From: Brevibacterium sp.
GTDB taxonomy: Bacteria > Actinomycetota > Actinomycetes > Actinomycetales > Brevibacteriaceae
Reading direction: 5' to 3'
Length of the DNA stretch: 42,251 nucleotides
Assembly: GCF_022712115.1 (NCBI RefSeq)
Contig: NZ_JALAHB010000022.1
Span: forward strand, 1 to 42,251
In this document: one piece after another, positions 23,942 through 31,833 of the stretch
How the letters are laid out: each line of letters opens with the position of its first letter
How positions within the stretch are numbered: position 1 is the first letter of the stretch
Made by a program: the position numbers and the translations under genes
Notes under the pieces: generated by a model
The model's database searches: none
Seen by the model: the letters and a program-made list of their open reading frames with translations, nothing else
What the model was told of the DNA's origin: nothing

Positions 23942-25576
23942 TCACCGGCGCCGGCCCTCGAAGTCGCGCGTGCTCTCGAGTTCACCGGAGAAGAACCCCG
24001 CATTGCGCTCCTGCCATCCGCGCAGCGCGGGCTCCCCGCCGGCCTCCAGGTCCTCGAGCGTGGCGGCATAGAGCTCCCCGCCGTGGGCGTGGAGAGGTGC
24101 GGCCATCCGGGCGTCGATCTCCGCCTGACTCCGGCCGGCCTCCTCCATCCGCTCCCGCTGCATGGTCTCGTCGAGGTCCACTCTCACCGTCGTCCACTCC
24201 GCCCGGTCCGGGTTCGCGGCACCGTCGAGGAGGGGCACGAGATCCTGCCGGTGCTCCACGGAGAGCGCGTCCACCTCCGCCGGCAGATCGAAGTCGCCCA
24301 CCGGTGAGCCCACCGTGAGCAGGGCGCTCACGTCGTACTCCTCACGGAACTCCTGGTCCTCCAGCAGGGACGCGGCGATGATCCCTCCCTGCGAATAGCC
24401 CACCATCATCACCTGCTCGCCCCGGGGCACCCCCGCACGGCGCATCGCCTCCCGCACTGTGGTGTGCTGGGAGGACCGCCTGCCCGAGGCCGCCTCCAGA
24501 TTGGAGGTCATGTCCGAGGTCGCGTGCCCGGGCCGCAGCGCCCCCGAGGTCGTGGCGGGCACGTACACGATCCAGCGTGAGGCTCCGCCGCCGGCGCGGA
24601 TCTGCTCCACGCGCACCTGCCCGTTGTCCAGGCCGCGGGAGCGCGCCCACTGCCGCTGCCACAGAGCTGCGACGCCGGCGGGTGCGGAGGCATGATGCGG
24701 GGTCGCGGCCGCATCCTCGGCCAGCTCGCGGACGTCGACGGGGGCCGGTGTGTGCCAGGGCCGCAGAGGCTGGTCGCCGAAGAGGCCCCACCGGCTCAGC
24801 CCCACGAGCAACAGGCCGGTGAGCGTCTGCGAGTCCTGCGGCAGGAGCTCCGTGTGCACCGGCAGGTGGGAGGCACCCGGCGGATGCCCGAGCAGGCCCG
24901 CGACGAAGCCGGGCAGCGCGTGCTCGACGGCCGCCTCCACCGCTGCGGGATTGTCACCGGCCCAGCGCGCGGCCTGCGTCTGTGCCGTGTCCGCCGCCTC
25001 TGCCGCCCAGCCGGTCACCGTCTCCACGCCGTGCTCCGCCAGCGCCTCGGTGTCGATGCCGAAGGCGGCGTCGATCGCGTCGACGAGGCCCACGTCCCGT
25101 GCTCCGCTCCAGGCCGCACTCCCCGCCTCCCGGCCCAGGGCGAACGCACCCGCGGTGCCGGCGACGAGGAGGACGCCCGCCGGGCTGAGGAGCAGGGCGC
25201 GAGTCGCCTGGCCCAGGACGGTGGCGGCCGCTCCGACCGCCATCTCGAAGGTCCGGGTGACGACGGTCTCCGCGGCTTCGTAGGCGTCCGCGCTGGTGCG
25301 CACCCCGGCGGCGAGCGCGCGGAGGCCGAGGTCCGCGCCCGCCGCCGAGACGTGGAACCGGGCGCAGGCCGCCTCCGCGCGCAGGCCCGTCACCGGCGCG
25401 AGTCCGAGGGCGAGCGCGGCGGGATCCAGCGCCGCCCGCACGAGATCCCCGAGCACCGATTCGAGCAGTTCCGCGGCATCGTCGATCTCGCCCGCAGCCG
25501 AGCGGAGCGACTCGAGCTGCGCACGCGTGCCCCCGGCGCCGCCCGTCACCCAGGTGCTCTGGACGGGAGCGGTCAT
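23942..25576 (-). CDS. Alpha/beta hydrolase with helical N-terminal region (DUF1023/cutinase-like nucleophile elbow), 544 aa
   Basis: The ATG at 25576 overlaps the preceding stop (ATGA). The first ~100 residues are helical and Ala/Leu/Glu-rich like a WXG/LXG-type N-terminus. A hydrophobic stretch follows at about 110-145. The catalytic region (~340-480) has the nucleophile elbow GYSQGG (S395 at the centre), then GSPVGDFDLP and VEHRQDLVPLLDG, in which the His or Asp of the triad probably lie. It would be an esterase- or lipase-like serine hydrolase. Because its N-terminal half is not a classical signal peptide, export through a type VII-like route is possible given the WXG100-like gene two places upstream. 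Substrate unknown. Confidence 0.85.
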   Translation of the reverse strand: MTAPVQSTWVTGGAGGTRAQLESLRSAAGEIDDAAELLESVLGDLVRAALDPAALALGLAPVTGLRAEAACARFHVSAAGADLGLRALAAGVRTSADAYEAAETVVTRTFEMAVGAAATVLGQATRALLLSPAGVLLVAGTAGAFALGREAGSAAWSGARDVGLVDAIDAAFGIDTEALAEHGVETVTGWAAEAADTAQTQAARWAGDNPAAVEAAVEHALPGFVAGLLGHPPGASHLPVHTELLPQDSQTLTGLLLVGLSRWGLFGDQPLRPWHTPAPVDVRELAEDAAATPHHASAPAGVAALWQRQWARSRGLDNGQVRVEQIRAGGGASRWIVYVPATTSGALRPGHATSDMTSNLEAASGRRSSQHTTVREAMRRAGVPRGEQVMMVGYSQGGIIAASLLEDQEFREEYDVSALLTVGSPVGDFDLPAEVDALSVEHRQDLVPLLDGAANPDRAEWTTVRVDLDETMQRERMEEAGRSQAEIDARMAAPLHAHGGELYAATLEDLEAGGEPALRGWQERNAGFFSGELESTRDFEGRRR

Positions 25577-26487
25577 GGTGTGCTTCCCGCGGTGCGCAGA
25601 AGATCCGGAGGCGGGCTCTCCTCCGCGACGAGCGCGAGGGCCTCTGCGAGTTCGGCTCGCAGGCGCCGTGTGAGCTCGCGGCCGCCCTCGCTGCGGCTCA
25701 CCCGGAGGAGCGGCACCTCCTGCCCCCGCAGCACCCAGGCCGAGAGGAGGAGCACGGCCTGTGCCAGCCCTCCGGCCGAGGTGCCGGCGGCACATGCGCC
25801 CGCAGCGGGGAGCCCCGCTGCGGCGGGAGCGGGCGCATCGGGTGAGACGGGAACGGCAGGGGCAGAATCCGCGTCTGGAGCCGGGGCGGCGTCCGGGACG
25901 GAGGCCGCGCATGAAGGCGGGCGGAGCCCGCTCAGCAGCCGGGGGAGCTCCGAGGCCTCGCAGAATCGGAGGAGGAGCGTGCTGCGCACCGCGTCCCCTC
26001 CGTACGGCGCCCACCCCGCGAGGATGACGCCCAGCGGCTGCACCCGGCCGGGTACGGCCGCGACCGCGGTCTCCGCGACGACCACACCGGTGCGCTCCGC
26101 GGCGGGACCGCCCGCCTCGAGCAGGTGGACGGAGGTCACGAGCGCTCCGGCACCCGCCTCCGCGGCGACGTCCAGGAGAAGCCGGACATGACGGCGCTCC
26201 CCCGGCGCGGGATCCGCCTGCGCCGTCCGCTCCTCGGCAGGCCCCCGGCGCTCAGGTTCCGAGAGCTCAGGTTCCGAGAGCTCAGGTTCCGAGAGCTCAG
26301 GGCCTCGCCGCCCGTGTTCGTGCGGCTCAGGTTCGCGCCGTGCAGGAGCCCCGCCCGCAGGTGAGGCCGCAGGAGTCGGGCCGGCCCCCGCCGCGGGAAG
26401 GAGCATCTGCGGCCACGCGGCCTGCTCCGCCGGCGGCAGCTCAGCGGCATGCACGAGAACCCACGAGTCCGGCAGGTCCGCCCTCAC
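25573..26487 (-). CDS. Uncharacterised protein between WXG100-like and hydrolase genes, ~304 aa
   Basis: I chose the GTG at 26487 (VRADLPDSWVLVHAAEL) because GAGGAG lies about nine bases upstream; an ATG 51 bp earlier has no ribosome site. The start is uncertain. The N-terminal part (~1-105) is followed by a Glu/Pro/Arg linker containing four ELSEP-type repeats. The middle (~120-180) looks folded, with HVRLLLDVAAEAGAGALVTSVHLLEAGG. A Pro/Ala/Asp-rich linker precedes a C-terminal helical part ending RRLRAELAEALALVAEE. No TM or signal peptide is seen. Its stop overlaps the hydrolase start (ATGA), so they are coupled. It may be a chaperone or immunity-type partner; this is a guess from context only. 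Confidence 0.75.
   Translation of the reverse strand: MRADLPDSWVLVHAAELPPAEQAAWPQMLLPAAGAGPTPAASPAGGAPARREPEPHEHGRRGPELSEPELSEPELSEPERRGPAEERTAQADPAPGERRHVRLLLDVAAEAGAGALVTSVHLLEAGGPAAERTGVVVAETAVAAVPGRVQPLGVILAGWAPYGGDAVRSTLLLRFCEASELPRLLSGLRPPSCAASVPDAAPAPDADSAPAVPVSPDAPAPAAAGLPAAGACAAGTSAGGLAQAVLLLSAWVLRGQEVPLLRVSRSEGGRELTRRLRAELAEALALVAEESPPPDLLRTAGSTP
26251..26301. repeat. 15-bp tandem repeats encoding ELSEP
   Basis: CTCAGGTTCCGAGAG is present three times in exact tandem (26251-26295), followed by a partial copy to 26301. In frame it gives the pentapeptide ELSEP in the linker of the uncharacterised protein. Confidence 0.9.
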
Positions 26488-26587
26488 GGCGCCGCGCTCC
26501 TCGTACGTTCCCCGCTCCTCCGTGCCGCCCCCTGGCATGCCCGGTGGACGCGTCTGGCCGCCCCGCAGCCCCCGGCTGCCCGAGCAG

Positions 26588-26971
26588 TCATGAGAGGTCC
26601 AGCGGCGCAGGCGGTCGGGACGGACCCGGCACGCCGGGCAGGTCCGGAGGTTCCGGCACGGAGAGCAGGTCCGGGAAGGACGACAGGTCCGGAAGCTCGG
26701 GCAGGGAGGCGGCGAGGTCCCGGAGGGCGTCCGCATGAGCACGGAGCGCCGCCTCCGCGTCCTGCGCGAGGGCGATGAGCTCCGTGAGCTCCCCGATCCT
26801 CCGGTCACAGGCGCCCCGGAAGGCCTCCCCCGCCCGTGACGACCATTCGGGAGCGGCCGCCTGTGCGCACCGCCGCGCCACCTGCTCCAGCCGTGAACGC
26901 CCCTCGGACCACGCTCCGGCCTGAGCGTCCACGCCCTCCGCCGCTCTCAGGGCCAGACCCGCCATCGCCAT
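26588..26971 (-). CDS. WXG100-like small helical protein, 127 aa
   Basis: The ATG at 26971 has AGGTGA nine bases upstream, better placed than the neighbouring GTG and ATG. About the first 95 residues form two amphipathic helices separated by a turn containing EWSSRAGEAFR (W43), which resembles the WxG turn of WXG100/ESAT-6 proteins although the glycine is displaced. A Pro-rich tail with PELPDLSSFPDLLSVPEPPDLPGV follows. It lies 101 bp upstream of the uncharacterised gene and in the same direction. Members of this class usually pair with or are exported with larger helical-N-terminal effectors. There is no type VII secretion ATPase in the window. Real gene; family fairly likely. Confidence 0.75.
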   Translation of the reverse strand: MAMAGLALRAAEGVDAQAGAWSEGRSRLEQVARRCAQAAAPEWSSRAGEAFRGACDRRIGELTELIALAQDAEAALRAHADALRDLAASLPELPDLSSFPDLLSVPEPPDLPGVPGPSRPPAPLDLS

Positions 26972-27213
26972 GCGCACTCACCTCGCTTCCCCGGTTCCTC
27001 GCACTCGGTCCTTCCGATCCTGCCGACGTGCCGCCGCCGCGCAAGGGCCCCGCGCAGTCTGTGGATGGAGAGGTCGCCGTCCCCAGAAGCGCGGACGCAC
27101 CTCGGACCGGTCTCGGCGGTCCTCTGTGCCCTCGAGTGCGCACCCGCTCGAAGGCGTCCCGCTCCTTGCCGTCGCCCGGCCCCGCCGCCGCCTCACATGA
27201 GAGAATCAGGACC

Positions 27214-28641
27214 ATGACGAACCGCGTGCACCTCGCCCAGCTGGAACCCGCCCTCGCCCTCAGCCCGCTCGACGGCCGCTACCGGGCGGACGCCTCACCG
27301 CTCATCGACCACCTCTCCGAGGCCGCGCTCAACCGCGACCGCATCCACGTCGAGGTCGAGTGGTTCATCCACCTCGCGGAGACCGGCGCCATCCGCGGCA
27401 CCCGCGACCTCCTCGAGGACGAGAAGACGCAGCTGCGCGAGTGGGCGGAGTCCTTCGACGCGGAGACCATCGACCAGCTCGCCGCGTTCGAGGCCGTCAC
27501 GGTGCACGACGTCAAGGCCGTGGAGTACTCCATCAAGGAGCAGCTGGAGCAGATCGGCGCGGGAGACCTCTCCGAGCTCGTCCACTTCGCCTGCACGTCC
27601 GAGGACATCAACAACCTCTCGTACGCACTCGGGATCAAGGGTGCGGTGGAGCAGGTGTGGCTGCCGGCGGCCCGCTCCCTCGTCGACACCCTCGCGGACA
27701 TGGCCGAGGACCTCGCGCAGGTGCCCATGCTCTCCCACACGCACGGCCAGCCGGCCACGCCGTCCACCATGGGCAAGGAGATCGCGGTGTCCGTGCACCG
27801 GCTGCGCCGCCAGCTGGCCCGCATCGAGGCGACCGAGTACCTGGGCAAGATCAACGGCGCCACCGGCACCTACGCCGCGCACACCGTCGCCGCGCCCGGC
27901 GTGGACTGGCCGCAGATCGCCCGCGACTTCGTGGAGCGCCTGGGGCTGACCTTCAACCCGGTGACCACGCAGATCGAATCGCACGACTGGCAGGCGGAGC
28001 TCTACGCGGACGTGGCGCGGTTCAACCGCATCAGCCACAACGTCGCCACCGACTTCTGGACGTACATCTCCATGGAGTACTTCATCCAGATCCCCGTGGA
28101 GGGCGCCACCGGCTCCTCGACCATGCCGCACAAGGTCAACCCCATCCGGTTCGAGAACGCGGAGGCCAACTTCGAGCTCTCCTGCGCGCTGCTCGACTCG
28201 CTGGGCTCCACGCTCGTGACCTCGCGCATGCAGCGCGACCTCACGGACTCCACCTCGCAGCGCAACATCGGCGTGGCACTGGGGCACTCCCTGCTGGCGA
28301 CGAACAACCTGGTCAAGGGGCTCACCCGCCTCAACTGCAACGAGGAGAAGCTCGCCGCGGACCTCGACCGCAACTGGGAGGTCCTGGCCGAAGCGATCCA
28401 GTCCGTCATGCGCGCGGCCTTCCTGCGCGGTGTCGAGGGCATGGACAACCCCTACGAGAAGCTCAAGGAGCTCACCCGCGGTCACCGGGTGGACGGTCCC
28501 GCGCTGCGCGAGTTCGTCGCGGGCCTCGGCCTGCCGGACGAGGACGCACAGCGCCTCGCAGAGCTCACCCCCGCCGCGTACACGGGCGTGGCCGAGGAGA
28601 TCACCCTCGCCGAGGTCGCGGCCTGGCGCGAGACCCGCTGA
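27214..28641 (+). CDS. purB: Adenylosuccinate lyase, 475 aa
   Basis: It has the fumarase/aspartase-superfamily signature GSSTMPHKVNP at about residue 300, with SHTHGQPATPSTMGKE and TSEDINNLSYALG upstream, matching the E. coli-type PurB of ~456 residues. It catalyses two steps of purine synthesis, cleaving fumarate from SAICAR and from adenylosuccinate, in the cytoplasm as a tetramer. I chose the ATG at 27214 (MTNRVHLAQLEPALALSPLDGRY). It starts a plus-strand unit divergent from the WXG100-like gene. A weak -10-like GAGAAT seven bases before the ATG could make it leaderless, but this is tentative. Confidence 0.97.
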   Translation: MTNRVHLAQLEPALALSPLDGRYRADASPLIDHLSEAALNRDRIHVEVEWFIHLAETGAIRGTRDLLEDEKTQLREWAESFDAETIDQLAAFEAVTVHDVKAVEYSIKEQLEQIGAGDLSELVHFACTSEDINNLSYALGIKGAVEQVWLPAARSLVDTLADMAEDLAQVPMLSHTHGQPATPSTMGKEIAVSVHRLRRQLARIEATEYLGKINGATGTYAAHTVAAPGVDWPQIARDFVERLGLTFNPVTTQIESHDWQAELYADVARFNRISHNVATDFWTYISMEYFIQIPVEGATGSSTMPHKVNPIRFENAEANFELSCALLDSLGSTLVTSRMQRDLTDSTSQRNIGVALGHSLLATNNLVKGLTRLNCNEEKLAADLDRNWEVLAEAIQSVMRAAFLRGVEGMDNPYEKLKELTRGHRVDGPALREFVAGLGLPDEDAQRLAELTPAAYTGVAEEITLAEVAAWRETR

Positions 28642-28870
28642 TCTCCGCGCGCCTCACCACGGAGCGCGCGCCTCACTGCGCCACACCGCCTGGCAAGACA
28701 CCGCTTACGCACGTGGCCGCCCACATATATGTGGGCGGCCACGTGCATGAACGATCCCATGGGAATCCACACACCGCGAACCCACTCCGCCACACACTCA
28801 TACGTGGGCGGCGGAGAGCACGAGCGGGCGGCGGCCGCCGCGGGAACCCCGCCCACGCGAGACCCGCTGA
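28628..28870. repeat. Degenerate duplicate of the purB 3' end
   Basis: GCGAGACCCGCTGA (purB end and stop, 28628-28641) recurs exactly at 28857-28870. The next ~30 bases are also similar (CCTCACCACGGAGCGCG in both). The two copies are about 229 bp apart, with the palindrome between. Confidence 0.75.
28709..28746. terminator. 38-bp perfect palindrome, bidirectional terminator
   Basis: Every base from 28709 to 28746 pairs around the centre between 28727 and 28728, with arms beginning GCACGTGGCCGCCCACATA. It lies between convergent purB and the CitB-type regulator gene. RNA from either strand could form a long GC-rich stem with an AT-rich tip, a strong transcription stop. Confidence 0.8.
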
Positions 28871-28940
28871 CCTCAGCGCACCTCACCACGGAGCGCGTGC
28901 TCCAGCACACCTCACTGCTGAGTGCGTGCGCGCCCGCGCC

Positions 28941-29681
28941 TCAGCTCACGGCGATGTACTCGAGCACAGGGCGGCCGGCACTGCCGTAGCGCGGCTGGCG
29001 GTCCAGCAGTCCCACGTCCGCCATCGCCTCGAGGTAGCGCCGCGCCGTCACACGTGAAACGCCTATCTGATCCGCGGCCTCCGCGGCGGAGAGCCCCGTG
29101 TCCGTGAGGAGAGCGATGATCTGGTCCTGGACCACCTCGGGCACGCCCTTGGCCCGCTGCGGCCCGGACCCGGCCCTCATCCCCGCCACCGCGGCGTCGA
29201 TCTGCGACTGGGTGACTGCCTCCGCCGCCGGGCCGCACTGTCCGTCCACCTGCCGCCGATAGGCGGCGAACGCCTCCAGCTTGGACCGGAACACCGGGAA
29301 GGTGAACGGCTTGAGGATGTAGTGCACCACGCCCAGGGAGAGCGCGTCCTGCACCACCTGCATGTCCCGCGCCGCGGTCACCGCGATGACGTCCACACCG
29401 ATCTGGTGGGCGCGCAGCGTGCGCAGGAGCTGGATGCCGTGGCCGTCAGGGAGATTCATGTCGAGGAGGACCAGGTCGATCTCCTTGGCGTCCACCCCCA
29501 CGATCCGGCCGGTGAGCGCGGCGAGCGCGTGCTGCGCGTTCTTGGCGAAGCCGATGAGGCGGAAGCCGTCCATCCGCTCGATGTAGTTGGCGTGCGCTCG
29601 CGCTGCGATGGTCTCGTCCTCCACGACGAGCACACCGAAGCTCCCGGCGTCCCCGGTTCCTCCATGTGTGGCTGCGACCAT
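28941..29681 (-). CDS. CitB/DcuR-family response regulator, 246 aa
   Basis: The receiver domain has acidic residues E21, D22 at the start, phospho-acceptor D74 in LVLLDMNLPDG and K124 in YILKPFTFPV. The C-terminal part has a helix-turn-helix (~residues 195-225) with GLSAAEAADQIGVSRVTARRYLEAM, as in the CitB/DpiA/DcuR class. These regulators respond to extracellular di- or tricarboxylates such as citrate or malate. I chose the ATG at 29681; the ribosome site is weak and the family start varies. It follows the sensor kinase by 46 bp. Which operon it controls is unknown, as no carboxylate transporter is in the window. Confidence 0.9.
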   Translation of the reverse strand: MVAATHGGTGDAGSFGVLVVEDETIAARAHANYIERMDGFRLIGFAKNAQHALAALTGRIVGVDAKEIDLVLLDMNLPDGHGIQLLRTLRAHQIGVDVIAVTAARDMQVVQDALSLGVVHYILKPFTFPVFRSKLEAFAAYRRQVDGQCGPAAEAVTQSQIDAAVAGMRAGSGPQRAKGVPEVVQDQIIALLTDTGLSAAEAADQIGVSRVTARRYLEAMADVGLLDRQPRYGSAGRPVLEYIAVS

Positions 29682-29727
29682 ACCCGCACCGTAATGCGCG
29701 TTTGCCCGATTCCGCCATTCCTCCCGG

Positions 29728-31782
29728 TCAGAAAGACTGTTCCGGACCCGGACGATCGGCCTCCCGCGGGCCGCCGGGCCCCGCAGCCTCAGACCCCACA
29801 CCGGCCGACCCCGAGGCCTCCGCCGCACCCGCCGGTCCCGCGGCCTCGGCCTCCGCGGCCTCCGGCTCCGCCTCCTGCGGCGGCGAGGCTCCGGGAACCC
29901 ACACCGTGAACATCGCTCCCCGCAGCGGCGCCGGGAGGTCCGCGGCCTCGGCGTCCTCCATGAGCTCCTCCCCGGAGCCCTGCACGTCGATCGCCCCGTG
30001 CATGCGGCGGACGGCCTGCACGACGATGGACAGGCCCACCCCGCGGGGCGAGGTGGAGACCTCCCTGCCCTCCGCGGTGCTCGCCGCGACGCCGTCGTGC
30101 TTGGTCGACCAGCCGCGGTCGAACACCCTCTCGAGCGCGTCCTCGGCGATGCCCGGGCCGTCGTCGCTCACCTCGATGACGAGGCCGGAGGAGCCCCTGC
30201 CGGCGAAGCGCACCCGCACCCGCTTGCGTTCCGCGGGCACCGCGTCGGCGCTCACGGCGTCGAAGGCGTTGTCGACGAGGTTGCCCACCACCGTCACGAG
30301 ATCCCTGTCGTCGGCCGTGATCGGGCCGGTGAGATCGTCCGTGTCCAGGTCCAGTTCGATCCCGGACTCACCGGCCTGCGCGAGCTTGGTGAGCAGCAGC
30401 GCGGACAGGACGGGGTGGTCGAAGCCGTCCAGCAGGTTGTCCGCTGGCCGCTCCGCCTGCGCGACCTCCCGGGTGGCGAAGCTGACGGCCTCCTCGAACT
30501 GCCCGGTCTCCATGAGGGAGACGATCATGTGCAGGCGGTTGGCGTACTCGTGCGTCTGCGCGCGCAGGGAATCGGAGAACGAGCGCACGGAGACGAGCTC
30601 GCCGATCAGCCCCTGGAGCTCGGTGTGGTCGCGCATCGTGGTCACCCAGGTCCCCGAGTCCGCGGAGGTGGGCTGCTGGTTGACGACGAGCACGCGCCGG
30701 GTGGTGTAGTGGATCTCGTCACGGGCGTAGCGGCCCTCGGAGAGCAGCTGCTCCAGGGAGACGTCGAGGTCGAGGTCCTCGAGTGCCACCGCCTCCGCGC
30801 CGGTGCGCGGCGGCAGGCCCAGCAGCTCCGCCGCCTCGTGGTTGTGGAACACGATCCCGCGCCCCCGGTCCACGAGCACGAGGCCCTCCGAGACGGCGCG
30901 GAGGACGGAGGAGTAGTACTCCAGGACCGAGCCGATCTCCTGGGTGCCGTAGTCGCCGGTGGCCCGTCGCAGTCCGCGGGACGTCACCCAGTTCGCCAGC
31001 ACACCCAGGACGATGGTGAGCACGCCGAAGCCCACGATCGCCGCCAGCTGCGGCGCGAACTCGGACCGCACCGTCACCGGCGACATCCCGACCGCCACGG
31101 TGCCCAGGAACTCGCCCTCCTCCGAGGTGATGGGCGCGGTGGCGACGAGCAGGTCCACCGGCTCGTCGAGGAAGCGCACCGCCGCCTCCGTGCCGGAGAG
31201 CCGCTCCGGGCCGAGCCGGGCGAGCGCCGCGGTGAGCGCGGTGGCGCTCGCCTCGGAGGAGACGGAGGTCACGGGTGTCTCCTCCGCGCCGGCGGGTCGC
31301 CCCGAGGTCCCGCCGAGGCCGCGTCCGCGTTCCAGATAGGAGGCCGGCACCACGGCGACGGCGTCGAAGCCGTAGGCCTGCCGCTGGAAGTCGACGCGCT
31401 CGGCGACGGCGGCGTTCTCGTTGCTGCCGTGGACGAAGGCGGGCAGCGGCTCCGCGGGCCCGGCGGCGGACGCGGCATGGGCACTCTCCGCGAGCGCCGG
31501 GGCGATGACGTACCGGGCGAGGGTGGGCCCGCTCGCCACGCTCCGCGCGGAGTCCGCGAGGCGCTCCTCCGTGTGCTTGTCGTTGATCCCGCTCAGCACC
31601 AGGTAGAGGGCCGTGCACAGCAGCAGGACGATGCCCACGAGCATGATCGAGTTGGCGGCGACGATGCGCGAGGCCGCGCTCGAGGACGGCCAGCGCAGCA
31701 GCAGCCGCCGCAGACCGGTGGTCTCACGCGCCCGCGGCGGCGCTCCGGGAACGCGCCGCCGGCGCGTGGGTGTGGCACTCAT
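29728..31782 (-). CDS. CitA/DcuS-family sensor histidine kinase, 684 aa
   Basis: Two TM helices (about 43-65 and 244-268) enclose a periplasmic-type sensor domain of some 180 residues. A PAS-like region follows (~290-400, SVLEYYSSVLRAVSEGLVLVD). The dimerisation/phosphoacceptor helix is RAQTHEYANRLHMIVSLME with H411. ATPase motifs include N box VVGNLVDNAFDAV and the G1 DDGPGIAEDALERVFDRGWS. The C-terminal 50 residues are a Glu/Ala-rich tail not usual in the family. It autophosphorylates in response to a carboxylate-like ligand outside and transfers phosphate to the neighbouring regulator. The ligand cannot be deduced from sequence. Confidence 0.93.
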   Translation of the reverse strand: MSATPTRRRRVPGAPPRARETTGLRRLLLRWPSSSAASRIVAANSIMLVGIVLLLCTALYLVLSGINDKHTEERLADSARSVASGPTLARYVIAPALAESAHAASAAGPAEPLPAFVHGSNENAAVAERVDFQRQAYGFDAVAVVPASYLERGRGLGGTSGRPAGAEETPVTSVSSEASATALTAALARLGPERLSGTEAAVRFLDEPVDLLVATAPITSEEGEFLGTVAVGMSPVTVRSEFAPQLAAIVGFGVLTIVLGVLANWVTSRGLRRATGDYGTQEIGSVLEYYSSVLRAVSEGLVLVDRGRGIVFHNHEAAELLGLPPRTGAEAVALEDLDLDVSLEQLLSEGRYARDEIHYTTRRVLVVNQQPTSADSGTWVTTMRDHTELQGLIGELVSVRSFSDSLRAQTHEYANRLHMIVSLMETGQFEEAVSFATREVAQAERPADNLLDGFDHPVLSALLLTKLAQAGESGIELDLDTDDLTGPITADDRDLVTVVGNLVDNAFDAVSADAVPAERKRVRVRFAGRGSSGLVIEVSDDGPGIAEDALERVFDRGWSTKHDGVAASTAEGREVSTSPRGVGLSIVVQAVRRMHGAIDVQGSGEELMEDAEAADLPAPLRGAMFTVWVPGASPPQEAEPEAAEAEAAGPAGAAEASGSAGVGSEAAGPGGPREADRPGPEQSF

Positions 31783-31833
31783 CGCGATTCATTGTGCCCC
31801 ACCGGCGCCGTCGCGAGGACGCGAGCGCTCGGA

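Noticed and set aside
26251..26301. Insertion-sequence or CRISPR array
   Set aside because: Perfect 15-bp in-frame tandem repeats encode a pentapeptide; no spacer or transposase.
27166..27206. purB promoter TTGCCG with GAGAAT
   Set aside because: The 29-bp spacing is too long; only a lone -10-like hexamer remains.
27295..28485. Minus-strand open frame of 396 codons opposite purB
   Set aside because: purB motifs on the plus strand are complete; this frame is a codon-bias shadow.
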